DNA from: a virus
IMG/VR virus record: IMGVR_UViG_3300042868_013613
Location: 1 to 37,125 of that record
Direction: 5' to 3' (one strand)
Length of the DNA stretch: 37,125 bases
Made by a program: the position numbers and the translations under genes. Shown here piece after piece: positions 7,588 to 15,803 of this stretch (position 1 is its first letter; each line of letters starts with the position of its first letter). The notes under the pieces are model-generated. The model was not told where the DNA came from. It searched no databases and saw only the letters and a program-made list of their open reading frames with translations.

Positions 7588-7594
7588 GTATAAT
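7588..7594 (+). promoter_or_regulatory. Candidate leaderless promoter box GTATAAT, six bases before ATG
   Basis: GTATAAT is followed by ATTTTT and the ATG at 7601. No Shine-Dalgarno sequence precedes this start, although the gene is clearly real (RmlB-like). This is the clearest example of the GTATAAT-N6-ATG arrangement. Confidence 0.55.
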
Positions 7595-7600
7595 ATTTTT

Positions 7601-8554
7601 ATGAAAATTGTATACATAACAGGTTGTTTAGGATTTATTGGAAGACATGTGGTTCTATCTTGTCTGGAAAAGGGGTGGTATGTATATGGAATTGACAAAT
7701 GTACTTACGCATCTGACATTAATTTATTGAGTGAATTTAATAAATATAAAAATTTCAACTTTCAGCAAATTGATATCTGTTCTTTAGATAGGTTGGTAGA
7801 TTGTGATTATTTCATAAACGTAGCAGCAGAAACGCATGTAGATAATTCTATTAGAAAAAGTGATGATTTTATTCATTCAAATATTAATGGAGTTTACAAT
7901 ATATTAGAATTACTTAAAAACTACAAAAAAGAAGGCTATGTAACACCTACATTTTTACATTTTAGCACTGATGAAGTTTATGGTGATATTACTGATGGAG
8001 CGCATATAGAAACTGATTTATTAAGGCCTTCTAATCCTTATTCAGCTACCAAAGCAGCAGCTGATCAACTCATCACTGCTTGGTCTAGAACTTATGATTT
8101 GCCATATGTTATTGTTAGACCCACTAATAATTATGGATGCGGTCAATATGTTGAAAAGCTAATTCCCAAAGCCTGTAAATTTTTATCATTAGGAAGGAAA
8201 ATTCCATTACACAACAATGGAACACCAACCCGAAATTGGCTGCATGCTAAAGATACAACTAAAGCAGTAATGACTATAGTTGAATCAGATGTAAAAAATG
8301 AAATTTATAATATTGCTGGTGGATTTGAACAATCTAACCTTGATACTGTTCACAAAATTATCAAAGAGTTTTACCCAGGCAGTGTCTTTGAAACAGAAGA
8401 TTACATAAATTTCAATGTTCATAGACCAGGACAGGATGTAAGATATGCTCTTGATGATTCGAAGATAAGAGCATTGGGTTGGAAGCCTGAATGTGTGTTT
8501 GATGAAGAAATTAAAGAAATAGTAAAATACTATAAAGAAAATTTTGTATGGTAA
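7601..8554 (+). CDS. RmlB-like NDP-glucose 4,6-dehydratase
   Basis: The 317-residue protein is a clear member of the dTDP-glucose 4,6-dehydratase group. The NAD-binding motif GCLGFIG is at 8-14. AAETHVDNSI (75-84) matches the family's hallmark. STDEVYG (122-128) carries the TDE triad used for water elimination and proton transfer. YSATK (147-151) is the catalytic Tyr-Lys pair, and RPTNNYG and GTPTRNWLH follow. The enzyme converts NDP-D-glucose to NDP-4-keto-6-deoxyglucose, the entry point for many deoxy sugars. I chose the ATG at 7601 because the Rossmann strand starts there; the frame is open upstream for 21 codons but adds nothing family-like. The protein is slightly shorter than typical RmlB. 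It heads a four-gene plus-strand unit with the ALS-like pair and an SDR. Confidence 0.9.
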   Translation: MKIVYITGCLGFIGRHVVLSCLEKGWYVYGIDKCTYASDINLLSEFNKYKNFNFQQIDICSLDRLVDCDYFINVAAETHVDNSIRKSDDFIHSNINGVYNILELLKNYKKEGYVTPTFLHFSTDEVYGDITDGAHIETDLLRPSNPYSATKAAADQLITAWSRTYDLPYVIVRPTNNYGCGQYVEKLIPKACKFLSLGRKIPLHNNGTPTRNWLHAKDTTKAVMTIVESDVKNEIYNIAGGFEQSNLDTVHKIIKEFYPGSVFETEDYINFNVHRPGQDVRYALDDSKIRALGWKPECVFDEEIKEIVKYYKENFVW

Positions 8555-8561
8555 TTATCAA

Positions 8562-9578
8562 ATGAAAGTAAATGATTACATTGCTGAAAGATTGTATCAA
8601 GAGGGTATCAGACACGTTTTTGGCATAATGGGTGGTGGAGCTGCTGGTATAAATGATGGTTTTATCAGAAGCAAAATTGAATACATTTGTTTTCATCATG
8701 AACAAGGTGCTTCGAATGCAGCTTTGGCTTATAGCAAGTCCAAAAATCAGATTTCAGTTGTTAACCCTACCACTGGATGCGGAGGATTAAATTGTGTAAC
8801 TTCTCTAGTGTCAGCCTTTCAAGATAGTGTGCCTTTATTATTTATATCAGGTAATTATCGACTTCAAGAGACGACCAGATATCTTAATAAAACTAAAAAC
8901 ATAAGTTTGAGAAAATTTGGTTTACAAGAGCATGATATTATTGAACATGTCAAGTATGCTACAAAGTTTTTTGCATTTATAGAAGACAAGAACGATGTTC
9001 CAATGGTCCTTGAAAAAGCAATTCTAAAATGTGTTTATGACAGACCTGGACCTTGCTGGATTGATATTCCTTCTGATATTCAAACCCAAGAAATCGATAA
9101 TAGTTTTTTATTTCCAAAGATTGAAACTGAAGAAAAAATTTCAAACAAAACTTATATTGAAGAATTTTTCAGTTTTTTAAATAATAGCAAGAGACCATTG
9201 ATTTTGTTAGGTTCAGGGGTAAATATTTCTGATTGTAAACAAGAAGTAATTGATTTTATTGAATTGAATCAAATTCCAACAGTCAGTACATTTTCTGCAA
9301 AAAATATTTTGCCTTTTGATCACAAATTAAGTATTGGCACTATTGGAATAAAAGGAAGTAGAGCTGGAAATTTTGCTTTACAAAATTGTGATCTGTTAAT
9401 TGCTTTAGGTTGTTCATTAAATTCATCACATACGGGATATGATAAAAAACTATTCTCACCAAAATCCAAAAAAATCTTGGTAAATATTGATGAGAATGAT
9501 TATTTGAAAAATAATGTAGATATTGATCTATTTATAAAAAAAGACTTAAAAGGCTTCTTAAATGACATCAAGAATTGA
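8562..9578 (+). CDS. Acetolactate-synthase-like ThDP enzyme, N-terminal and central domains
   Basis: The 338 residues match the PYR and central domains of the acetolactate synthase superfamily. HHEQGAS (45-51) carries the catalytic Glu47. NPTTGCGGLNCVT (68-80) and DSVPLLFISG correspond to the classic TxGPGxxN and DSxPxxxxxGQ segments. PGPCWIDIPSD is a family signature, and a FAD/ADP-binding-like central fold follows. The protein stops where the C-terminal ThDP-binding domain should begin. That domain is encoded by the next gene in the +1 frame with a 17-base overlap. In sugar clusters, the related flavoenzyme YerE adds a two-carbon unit from pyruvate to C4 of a 4-keto sugar. That is a plausible but unproven role here. 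The start is the ATG at 8562, just after the RmlB-like stop. Confidence 0.85.
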   Translation: MKVNDYIAERLYQEGIRHVFGIMGGGAAGINDGFIRSKIEYICFHHEQGASNAALAYSKSKNQISVVNPTTGCGGLNCVTSLVSAFQDSVPLLFISGNYRLQETTRYLNKTKNISLRKFGLQEHDIIEHVKYATKFFAFIEDKNDVPMVLEKAILKCVYDRPGPCWIDIPSDIQTQEIDNSFLFPKIETEEKISNKTYIEEFFSFLNNSKRPLILLGSGVNISDCKQEVIDFIELNQIPTVSTFSAKNILPFDHKLSIGTIGIKGSRAGNFALQNCDLLIALGCSLNSSHTGYDKKLFSPKSKKILVNIDENDYLKNNVDIDLFIKKDLKGFLNDIKN

Positions 9579-10317
9579 CTGGATTGAAAAGTGTAATTAT
9601 TGGAAAGAAAAATGGCCTTTGTATACAGATTGTTTCATTGATGACAATGATGGAATAAATTTATATACAATAATTGAGACTATAAATAATTGCTCTAACA
9701 CCAAAGACATTTTGATGACTGACGCTGGTTCTGCAAATTATGTTTGTTGCCAAAATTTAAAATTAAAGAAAGATCAAAAATTTATTTTTCCTGCAGCTCA
9801 AGGTGATATGGGATTTTGTATACCTGCTTGTGTTGGAGCACAATTGGCGAATCCTGACCATAATATAATTGCGATTATTGGAGATGGCAGTTTTCAAACA
9901 AATATTCAAGAACTTGCTTCTATAAAAGCAATAAAATCTAATTCTAAAATTGTAGTTTTGAACAATGAAGGCTATCTAAGTATTAGAAACACACAAAGTA
10001 AATTTTTTAATGGAAATGTCTATGGTGAATCTAAAAGTACAGGCTTATGGTTTCCTGATCTTAAAAAAATTGCTATAGCATATGAATTCGAATATTTCAG
10101 AATCGAAAGTAATAAACATTTAGTTGATATTTTTGAAAACGAACTTCACAGTGAAAAACCAATTATTTTTGACATCAAATGCAAATATTCTCAAGATGTA
10201 ATACCAACTTCAGCTTTAAAAATAGATAAAAATTCAGGTAAAAAAATTCAATGTGGCTTAGATGACATGTATCCTTTTATGAGCGATGAAGAGCATTCAA
10301 AAGAGATGTTATATTGA
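9562..10317 (+). CDS. Acetolactate-synthase-like ThDP enzyme, C-terminal PP domain
   Basis: The 251 residues supply the missing C-terminal domain of the preceding protein. TDAGSANY (53-60) and the GDMGFCIPACVGAQLANP region resemble the family's GxMGxxxPxAxGAxLA. The ThDP/Mg motif runs from GDGS (107-110) to NNEGY (134-138). The first 20 residues (WIEKCNYWKEKWP) look like the linker helix normally found inside a single-chain enzyme. This suggests that an ancestral full-length gene was split here, or that a frameshift joins the two. The two chains sum to about 589 residues, the usual length of the one-chain enzyme. An assembly error of one base cannot be excluded, but the ATG overlap is well formed. 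Confidence 0.83.
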   Translation: MTSRIDWIEKCNYWKEKWPLYTDCFIDDNDGINLYTIIETINNCSNTKDILMTDAGSANYVCCQNLKLKKDQKFIFPAAQGDMGFCIPACVGAQLANPDHNIIAIIGDGSFQTNIQELASIKAIKSNSKIVVLNNEGYLSIRNTQSKFFNGNVYGESKSTGLWFPDLKKIAIAYEFEYFRIESNKHLVDIFENELHSEKPIIFDIKCKYSQDVIPTSALKIDKNSGKKIQCGLDDMYPFMSDEEHSKEMLY

Positions 10318-11108
10318 TGAATATATTAATTACTGGTGGAGAAGGCTATGTTGCCTCAAACTTATATAAGAACCTTAAATCAAGTTATAATTTAACTACA
10401 ATTTCAAGAAAAGATTTAGATTTGACTATTTCTTCAGAGGTAAATGCTTTTTTTGAAAACAAATTTTTCGACATTGTTTTTCATTGTGCTGTATGTGGAG
10501 GTAGCAGGTTAAAATTAGATAGTTATTATGAAATGGATAATAATTTGAAAATGTATTATAATCTACATCAATTAAAAGATAAGCATTTCAAAAAATTTAT
10601 CACATTTGGTTCAGGTGCAGAAACGCACTCATCTCATACTCCTTATGGATTGAGCAAACATGTAATAGCTCAATCCATCTCTGAAACTGAGAACTTTTAT
10701 AATCTTGTAATTTTTGCTCTTTTTGATTCAAGTGAATGGGAATCTAGATTTATAAAAGCAAATATCTTACGTTACATAAATAAAGATTCTATAATTATTC
10801 ACCAAGATAAATACATGGATTTTTTTTACATGAATGATTTTATAAAAGTAATAAAATACTATATTGAAAATCAAAGCTGTCCAAAATCAATTAATTTTTC
10901 ATACAGTGAATCAACAAAACTTTCAGACATTGCAAAAAAAATCAACAATCTGAATAATTACAAAGTTGATATTTGTATAGAAAATCAAGAAATTGCACCA
11001 AGCTATTGTGGAGATTATAATTTGGATGCATTGAATATTAATTTTGATGGCTTATACAATGGCATTAAAAAAGTTTTTGATGAAATAAATTCTGCAAATT
11101 ACAAATAA
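10317..11108 (+). CDS. RmlD/GDP-fucose-synthase-like NDP-sugar reductase (SDR)
   Basis: A 263-residue short SDR. GGEGYVA (7-13) is the nucleotide-binding loop, with the third Gly replaced by Ala. VFHCAVCGG matches the fucose-synthase-like VxHxAxxxGG signature. FGSGAE (97-102) and YGLSK (110-114) provide the Ser/Tyr/Lys set. The C-terminal substrate domain is short. The start is the ATG in the TGATG overlap with the ALS-like C-terminal gene, in preference to the in-frame TTG one codon upstream. It probably reduces the 4-keto group of the sugar nucleotide made by this unit; that is inferred from family and operon position. Confidence 0.78.
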   Translation: MNILITGGEGYVASNLYKNLKSSYNLTTISRKDLDLTISSEVNAFFENKFFDIVFHCAVCGGSRLKLDSYYEMDNNLKMYYNLHQLKDKHFKKFITFGSGAETHSSHTPYGLSKHVIAQSISETENFYNLVIFALFDSSEWESRFIKANILRYINKDSIIIHQDKYMDFFYMNDFIKVIKYYIENQSCPKSINFSYSESTKLSDIAKKINNLNNYKVDICIENQEIAPSYCGDYNLDALNINFDGLYNGIKKVFDEINSANYK

Positions 11109-11117
11109 TAAAAATAA

Positions 11118-11124
11118 GTATAAT
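11118..11124 (+). promoter_or_regulatory. Candidate leaderless promoter box GTATAAT, six bases before ATG
   Basis: The box lies in the 22-base gap after the SDR gene. GTATAAT is followed by GTAAAT and the ATG at 11131. No Shine-Dalgarno sequence is visible, and the spacing is identical to other unit heads. Confidence 0.55.
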
Positions 11125-11130
11125 GTAAAT

Positions 11131-11787
11131 ATGTCCAGATTTGATACAGATTTAATTTTTAAGATAGATGATAAATGGTTTTGGCGTAAAGACGACCATA
11201 ATCTCAAGACATTTAATGGATTGTCAAGTGAAACAGACTTACTAGAGGTTGTAAAGCCTTATCTAAAAGGAAACAGAGTTGTAATCCAAGCAGGCGGAAA
11301 CTGTGGGATGCAAGTTGTAAAGTTTGCCGATCATTTTGAAATGGTTTACACGTTTGAACCCGATCCAGTAAACTTTCACTGCTTGGTAAATAATCTTCCA
11401 TACAATAATGTAATCAAATTTCAATGTTGCTTGGGAGATGACCACAGAATGGTATCTATGACAACACTTCCAAATGAAATTGGTGGTTTCTATGTCAACC
11501 CGAATTACGGAACAACACCAACATTAAGGATAGATGACTTAGCATTGAGCCATTGCGATTTCATTCAATTAGATGTTGAGGGATATCAACTATTTGCTTT
11601 GATGGGTGCTGTAAATACAATCAAAAAATTCAAACCTGTCATTAGTGTTGAATTTGACTGGGCATTTAGATACAACGTAAATGTTGGTGATATTAAGTCT
11701 TTTATGGCAAACTTGGGTTACGAAAAAGTAGAAACTTACACTACTGATCACATTTACACATATCAAAATCTTTCTTTTAGTTTATGA
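11131..11787 (+). CDS. FkbM-family SAM-dependent methyltransferase
   Basis: The 218-residue protein has the FkbM methyltransferase layout. The SAM-binding strand-loop is VIQAGGNCGMQVVKF (51-65), where the usual DVGANxG is QAGGNCG. YTFEPDPVNF (73-82) is the ribose-binding acidic loop, followed by PTLRIDDL and FIQLDVEGYQLFALMG, the very conserved D-x-E-G segment. FkbM enzymes O-methylate sugars or glycans, and they recur in phage and surface-polysaccharide clusters. Gly in place of Asp in the first motif is seen in some family members. The gene overlaps the downstream SDR by ATGA. It probably methylates the sugar made or transferred by the cluster. Confidence 0.86.
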   Translation: MSRFDTDLIFKIDDKWFWRKDDHNLKTFNGLSSETDLLEVVKPYLKGNRVVIQAGGNCGMQVVKFADHFEMVYTFEPDPVNFHCLVNNLPYNNVIKFQCCLGDDHRMVSMTTLPNEIGGFYVNPNYGTTPTLRIDDLALSHCDFIQLDVEGYQLFALMGAVNTIKKFKPVISVEFDWAFRYNVNVGDIKSFMANLGYEKVETYTTDHIYTYQNLSFSL

Positions 11788-12677
11788 ACATCTTAGTTAC
11801 TGGTGCAAATGGTTTTTTAGGCTCAAATATATGTAATTTGCTGTCAAAAAATCATAACATTTATGCTGCCTCTAGAACATTTACTAAATTATCAAAACAT
11901 AATATAGTCTGCATTCGTTCTGAAATGTCAGACTATATTACTTTAAACGAAACTATTAAAGATAATAAAATAGATACAGTTATTCATTGTGCTTGGATGG
12001 GAGGAAATTCATCTAAGGATACTAATGAATTGTGGCAAACAGAAAATATAAGCTACAGTACTATTCTATTAGAAGCTTGCGCAAAACACAAAATTAAACA
12101 TTTTATTGGTTTTGGTTCATCTGCAGAATACGGAAATCAAAATACTAAATTCAATGAAGACACAACGTGTTCTCCAACTACAATGTACGGAGTTAGCAAA
12201 AATTGTTTTAAAATGATTTCTGAAAATTATTGCAAATCTAATAATATTTTGCATAGTTGGATAAGGCCAGTATATACTTATGGCCCAAATGATGTAGAGA
12301 CTAGACTGATACCAAAAGTAATTTTGTCATTACTCAAAAATCAAAATTTGACATTGAATAAATGTTCTGCTGTAGTAGATTACTTGTATGTTGAAGATTT
12401 TGCCAAAGCAGTAAAAATTATTGTCGAAGAAAAACTTCAAGGCAACTACACTGTTTGTTCAGATGGAGAAATCGATATAAGAAACGTAGTTACATCTATA
12501 TACAATAAAATAAATCCTTCTTGCGTACTTAACTTTGATGATGAAATTGAAGAAATAGGCCCTAAGTATGTTTGTGGTACATCTCAAAAATTAAGGTCAG
12601 TAAGTAACTGGTTTCCTGAAATAGATTTTGAACAAGGTTTAGAACAAACTATTTCTTATTTTAAAAAGTTCGTATAA
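11784..12677 (+). CDS. NAD-dependent epimerase/dehydratase (extended SDR)
   Basis: A 297-residue extended SDR with a complete active site. GANGFLG (7-13), VIHCAWMGG (66-74), FGSSAEYG (110-117) and YGVSK (135-139) are visible, followed by IRPVYTYGP and VVDYLYVEDFAKA. The C-terminus ends in a typical GLEQTISYFKKF helix. It is most like GDP-fucose-synthase/NDP-sugar reductases that act on 4-keto sugars. It is coupled to the FkbM gene through an ATGA overlap. The stop codon lies inside the GTATAAT box of the next gene. Confidence 0.82.
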   Translation: MNILVTGANGFLGSNICNLLSKNHNIYAASRTFTKLSKHNIVCIRSEMSDYITLNETIKDNKIDTVIHCAWMGGNSSKDTNELWQTENISYSTILLEACAKHKIKHFIGFGSSAEYGNQNTKFNEDTTCSPTTMYGVSKNCFKMISENYCKSNNILHSWIRPVYTYGPNDVETRLIPKVILSLLKNQNLTLNKCSAVVDYLYVEDFAKAVKIIVEEKLQGNYTVCSDGEIDIRNVVTSIYNKINPSCVLNFDDEIEEIGPKYVCGTSQKLRSVSNWFPEIDFEQGLEQTISYFKKFV

Positions 12678-12678
12678 T
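12672..12678 (+). promoter_or_regulatory. Candidate leaderless promoter box GTATAAT, six bases before ATG
   Basis: GTATAAT is followed by GAGATT and the ATG at 12685. The upstream gene's TAA stop lies within the box, so the preceding coding sequence contributes to it and chance is a little more likely here than at the intergenic copies. Confidence 0.45.
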
Positions 12679-12684
12679 GAGATT

Positions 12685-13494
12685 ATGAATAATCTGTTGC
12701 TTAATTTTTTACAAGGTGGTCGAATTCTAGAATCTTTAGATGCTGAAATTTATCTTTCATCTTTATCCAAGCTCAAAACATTTAAAAAACTTGTTTGTGT
12801 TTTTGATGTTCCAGCAGAACAGATCGAAAAACTTAAAAAATATTACGATTATGTAATCCCGGTTAATTCTGGACTTGTTCCTGTAAACTTTTGTTACTTA
12901 GCATACTTCAATTGGCTGTGTGAACATGGAAAGGACTTTGACTATGTAATGCACTGCGATATGCGTGATGTTGTTATTCAAAGAGACCCATTTCATTTTA
13001 TGGAATCACATCCAGATAAAGAACTATTTTTAGTTTGCGAAGGTATGAAGATTGAGGAAAATGATTGCAATCAGATGTGGCATGATTGGGTTCTTAATAC
13101 AATAGTTTATAATAAAGAAAAGTATAGTGATTCATATGTTTTAAATGGTGGAACATATGGAGGGAAAACAAACGCTTTCTTGAATTATTGTACTCTCATT
13201 CTTACTGCTATGAATAGGAAGTACAACTATATTATTCCTGACCAGGCAATGTTAGGTTACTTGTATAGGCAACTTAATCAAAACCCAAATGTAATGCTTA
13301 CACATCCTATGTCTGATAACTTTTGCGCTACAGGAGAGGCAATTAAGAGAGATAATGTAACTGTTACTTTTGACGGTAAAAATGTCTGCACTGTAAACAA
13401 TGAACCATTCTATCTATTTCATCAATGGGATAGAACTATTTATGCAGACACTTTGAGACAAAAACAAGCGAATACTTTATCTTTTTCTATTTAG
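12685..13494 (+). CDS. Glycosyltransferase-like protein (GT-A type, DMRD motif)
   Basis: This 269-residue paralog of the 5670-6458 protein has all the same landmarks. MHCDMRDVVIQRDPFHF spans 89-105, with the DxxD pair at 92 and 95. VLNGGTYGG (152-160), PDQAMLGYLY (185-194) and a C-terminal FHQWD follow. The intact Asp residues suggest an active metal-dependent transferase. No signal peptide or membrane segment is seen. It closes the sugar cluster and converges on the virion block, with the two stop codons overlapping by two bases (13492-13493) and no hairpin between them. Donor and acceptor are unknown; a virion or host-surface glycan is suggested by the context. Confidence 0.72.
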   Translation: MNNLLLNFLQGGRILESLDAEIYLSSLSKLKTFKKLVCVFDVPAEQIEKLKKYYDYVIPVNSGLVPVNFCYLAYFNWLCEHGKDFDYVMHCDMRDVVIQRDPFHFMESHPDKELFLVCEGMKIEENDCNQMWHDWVLNTIVYNKEKYSDSYVLNGGTYGGKTNAFLNYCTLILTAMNRKYNYIIPDQAMLGYLYRQLNQNPNVMLTHPMSDNFCATGEAIKRDNVTVTFDGKNVCTVNNEPFYLFHQWDRTIYADTLRQKQANTLSFSI

Positions 13495-14078
13495 CCTAAT
13501 TGTCTTTCAACATCTATATCTATGTCAGCAATTGAACTTTTCCTTGACTCGTGTTTGGTAGCCAAGATTAGTTGCATAGTTTCAAATTCTTTCATAGACA
13601 ATTTTGAGAACTCGTCTCTGCCAAAAGATACTAAACCTCTAAGCATGTAGTCTATTTCAACAATAATAGGCGGAACAGGATATGTTTCTGTGTCATTGGG
13701 GTTAAAGTATTTTTTGGCAGATATGTAATAAAAGTTTGCTTCATCTGCCGAAAGATACAAATAATTTTGATATTGCACCCAAAGTTTTTCAACAATAGTG
13801 TGGTCTAAAAAGTCAATTAACGACTTATTATATTCTGGGAAAAATGTAACTCCATCTTCAGAATTATAAGCAGATAAAATTGCAATATTTAATATTTCTC
13901 TTTTTTCAAATTCAGTATTTTGATAAACTACATTGTCTTTCTTGCGGAAAGACTTAGCGTCAATAAGCAACCCTTCTTTCCAAGTAATTTCTTTAATCAA
14001 AAATTTGACATTATCAATATCAATAATGTGTACTTTATCTGATTTTACTTTTTCGTAATATTCTAAAAACTCTTTCAT
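13491..14078 (-). CDS. Hypothetical protein, possible tail assembly chaperone
   Basis: A 195-residue soluble protein. It follows the second tail-tube-like gene with an ATGA overlap and is last in the minus-strand virion block. An early ITWKEGLLIDAKSFRKKD stretch, followed by a mixed helical region and a charged C-terminus, is weakly reminiscent of T4 gp26/baseplate-type or tail-chaperone proteins that begin with a target-binding segment. I do not recognise a firm family. Position after the tube gene is where many phages encode the tail assembly chaperone, but no tape-measure gene follows on this strand. Confidence 0.6.
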   Translation of the reverse strand: MKEFLEYYEKVKSDKVHIIDIDNVKFLIKEITWKEGLLIDAKSFRKKDNVVYQNTEFEKREILNIAILSAYNSEDGVTFFPEYNKSLIDFLDHTIVEKLWVQYQNYLYLSADEANFYYISAKKYFNPNDTETYPVPPIIVEIDYMLRGLVSFGRDEFSKLSMKEFETMQLILATKHESRKSSIADIDIDVERQLG

Positions 14079-15391
14079 GATATATGAAATTCTGAAACCA
14101 GAGGATTTCCAGTACCAAAATATGCTGTAAACTCACCAAGCTTAGCAACAAACTTATACTCGTGAGTGTAACCGCCTGTTGGACTAATTTGTACATCAGG
14201 ATTTGACCAATCTACATTCTTTATTCTATAAAAATATAATGGCCCAAATGACATAGTTAGCGAAGTTGTGTTCTTGTTTACAATACTAGTATTCACATAA
14301 CTAAATATCTTAATGGATCCTGTCACTTCTCTTGAAGACAAACTTGCGAATCTTGGACCAACTTTGTCACCAAAATAAACTGGACTTGAGCCATCGTTCA
14401 ACAAATCTCCACCAGGCATTGTAAATTCAAACAAAATGTTTTGACTTACTTCTAAGGTCATACTTACAAGCCTGAAATTAACATTTTTGCTATTTCTAAC
14501 AAAATTTATAAAGCTTGCATACGATTTGTGAAATGTTGAAGCATCGAAAAAACAATCAGTTAAATTAATAGGCCTATAATAACTTTGAAATGGTAATGAC
14601 GATACGCCTGCAGAATTCAAAGTTAGATTATATTCTGGCAAAACATTACCATCTAAATCAAGCATATTAGTTCTTGCAGTTGTAGTGAAAGGTTTGTAAG
14701 GCGGAATATTACTAGGAGATATCATTGATTTACCTCCTGAAAATGATGCTTGAATTTCTACATCACCAACAGAACTAGAACCATCTACAGAAATTCTAAA
14801 ACTGCTCATGAAGCATGGACCAAACGTTTTGTGTGTTGGAATAGAAGATGCAGTCATCATTGGATACAAAGGTATAACACTTGCTTTGTAAATAAGATAC
14901 TCTGCATCATATTGAACATTAAATGAAGTTGAATAAAGTGGATTAAACGAAAAGTTTGCTGAGTATTTTTGTTCTGAAAATATTGGAACGTTATTTAATG
15001 TTAATCCAGTAAAGTTTGCAAGAGGTTTGTAAATATTGTTTCCTGCATTGTCATTATATGATGAACAATATAATGGAAAATAATTCTTATTGCTGCCTAG
15101 TAGATTTTGAGGATCATTGAAAAAAGGATCAGAAAAAATTGGGACTCGAGTAAAATGACCATATTCTTTTCTGTTATTAGAAGCAGTGTATCCTAGACGA
15201 TATAAATCCCAAATATATGCTCTTGATTTATTTGAGGCTTTATTTATTCTATGTCCACCATAACTTAAGATTAGTTGTGAGCCTGGAATAAAAAGTTTTT
15301 GAACATCAATGTTATTTAAGATATCAGTAAGATAGATATTATGTGATGATGCTGGAGTGTTGTTAATAACATTTGAAACATAATTTGGCAA
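14075..15391 (-). CDS. Second tail-tube-like virion protein
   Basis: A 438-residue beta-rich protein without charged helices, typical of virion proteins. Its last third parallels that of the tube-like gene at 15803-17251. A VTGSIKIF strand is followed by SLTMSFGPLYFY, then NVDWSNPDV and a closing strand pair, where the other has ISGTMSY, ITFNMGPVKL and EVVWTAQ. This suggests paralogous tube-fold proteins. The start appears to be TTG at 15391, two bases after the upstream stop: GGCGGAAAG lies just before it, and the first in-frame Met is far downstream. It may be a minor tube, tail-tip or head-proximal ring protein. Confidence 0.65.
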   Translation of the reverse strand: MPNYVSNVINNTPASSHNIYLTDILNNIDVQKLFIPGSQLILSYGGHRINKASNKSRAYIWDLYRLGYTASNNRKEYGHFTRVPIFSDPFFNDPQNLLGSNKNYFPLYCSSYNDNAGNNIYKPLANFTGLTLNNVPIFSEQKYSANFSFNPLYSTSFNVQYDAEYLIYKASVIPLYPMMTASSIPTHKTFGPCFMSSFRISVDGSSSVGDVEIQASFSGGKSMISPSNIPPYKPFTTTARTNMLDLDGNVLPEYNLTLNSAGVSSLPFQSYYRPINLTDCFFDASTFHKSYASFINFVRNSKNVNFRLVSMTLEVSQNILFEFTMPGGDLLNDGSSPVYFGDKVGPRFASLSSREVTGSIKIFSYVNTSIVNKNTTSLTMSFGPLYFYRIKNVDWSNPDVQISPTGGYTHEYKFVAKLGEFTAYFGTGNPLVSEFHIS

Positions 15392-15392
15392 T

Positions 15393-15803
15393 TTACTTTC
15401 CGCCTGTGAGCTCCAACCATTTCTTTGAGAGAGCTTTGACTAATTCATATCTCATATGATTAACATTATTGATATCAGGATAATAAACTTCTGTTTGATC
15501 TTCTTCTTTATCGTCAACAATTATTTTTTCTGTTATTCTGATACTTGAGAAAAAGGTAGATAAAATCATACGACAAAGAACTGAAGTCCTGAGAAGAGGA
15601 TTGCCTGTAACTGAATTTATAATTGTTGATTCTTCAATAATGTGTGACATCTCACTAAAACTTCTTGCCTTGACATCACAAGAAATTACTGACGAACCTG
15701 AAGGACTTATCTTATAACAAATAATTTCTTTTTCAGCATCTCTAATGACATCACAATTTAATTTGAGCTCAAACCTTTTGCTTGCATCAACAAATATACT
15801 CAT
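15393..15803 (-). CDS. Hypothetical small virion-block protein
   Basis: A 136-residue protein of unknown function between the two tube-like genes. It starts with a TAATG overlap on the tube gene and carries an AGGAAA Shine-Dalgarno sequence. It combines an N-terminal beta-rich half with a C-terminal helix (MRYELVKALSKKWLEL). No signal or membrane segment is visible. A tail assembly or tube-capping role would fit the position, but there is no motif to support one. Confidence 0.6.
   Translation of the reverse strand: MSIFVDASKRFELKLNCDVIRDAEKEIICYKISPSGSSVISCDVKARSFSEMSHIIEESTIINSVTGNPLLRTSVLCRMILSTFFSSIRITEKIIVDDKEEDQTEVYYPDINNVNHMRYELVKALSKKWLELTGGK

Noticed and set aside
13480-13500. A bidirectional terminator between the convergent glycosyltransferase and virion genes
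   Set aside because: The stop codons overlap and I see no hairpin with a T-run on either side.
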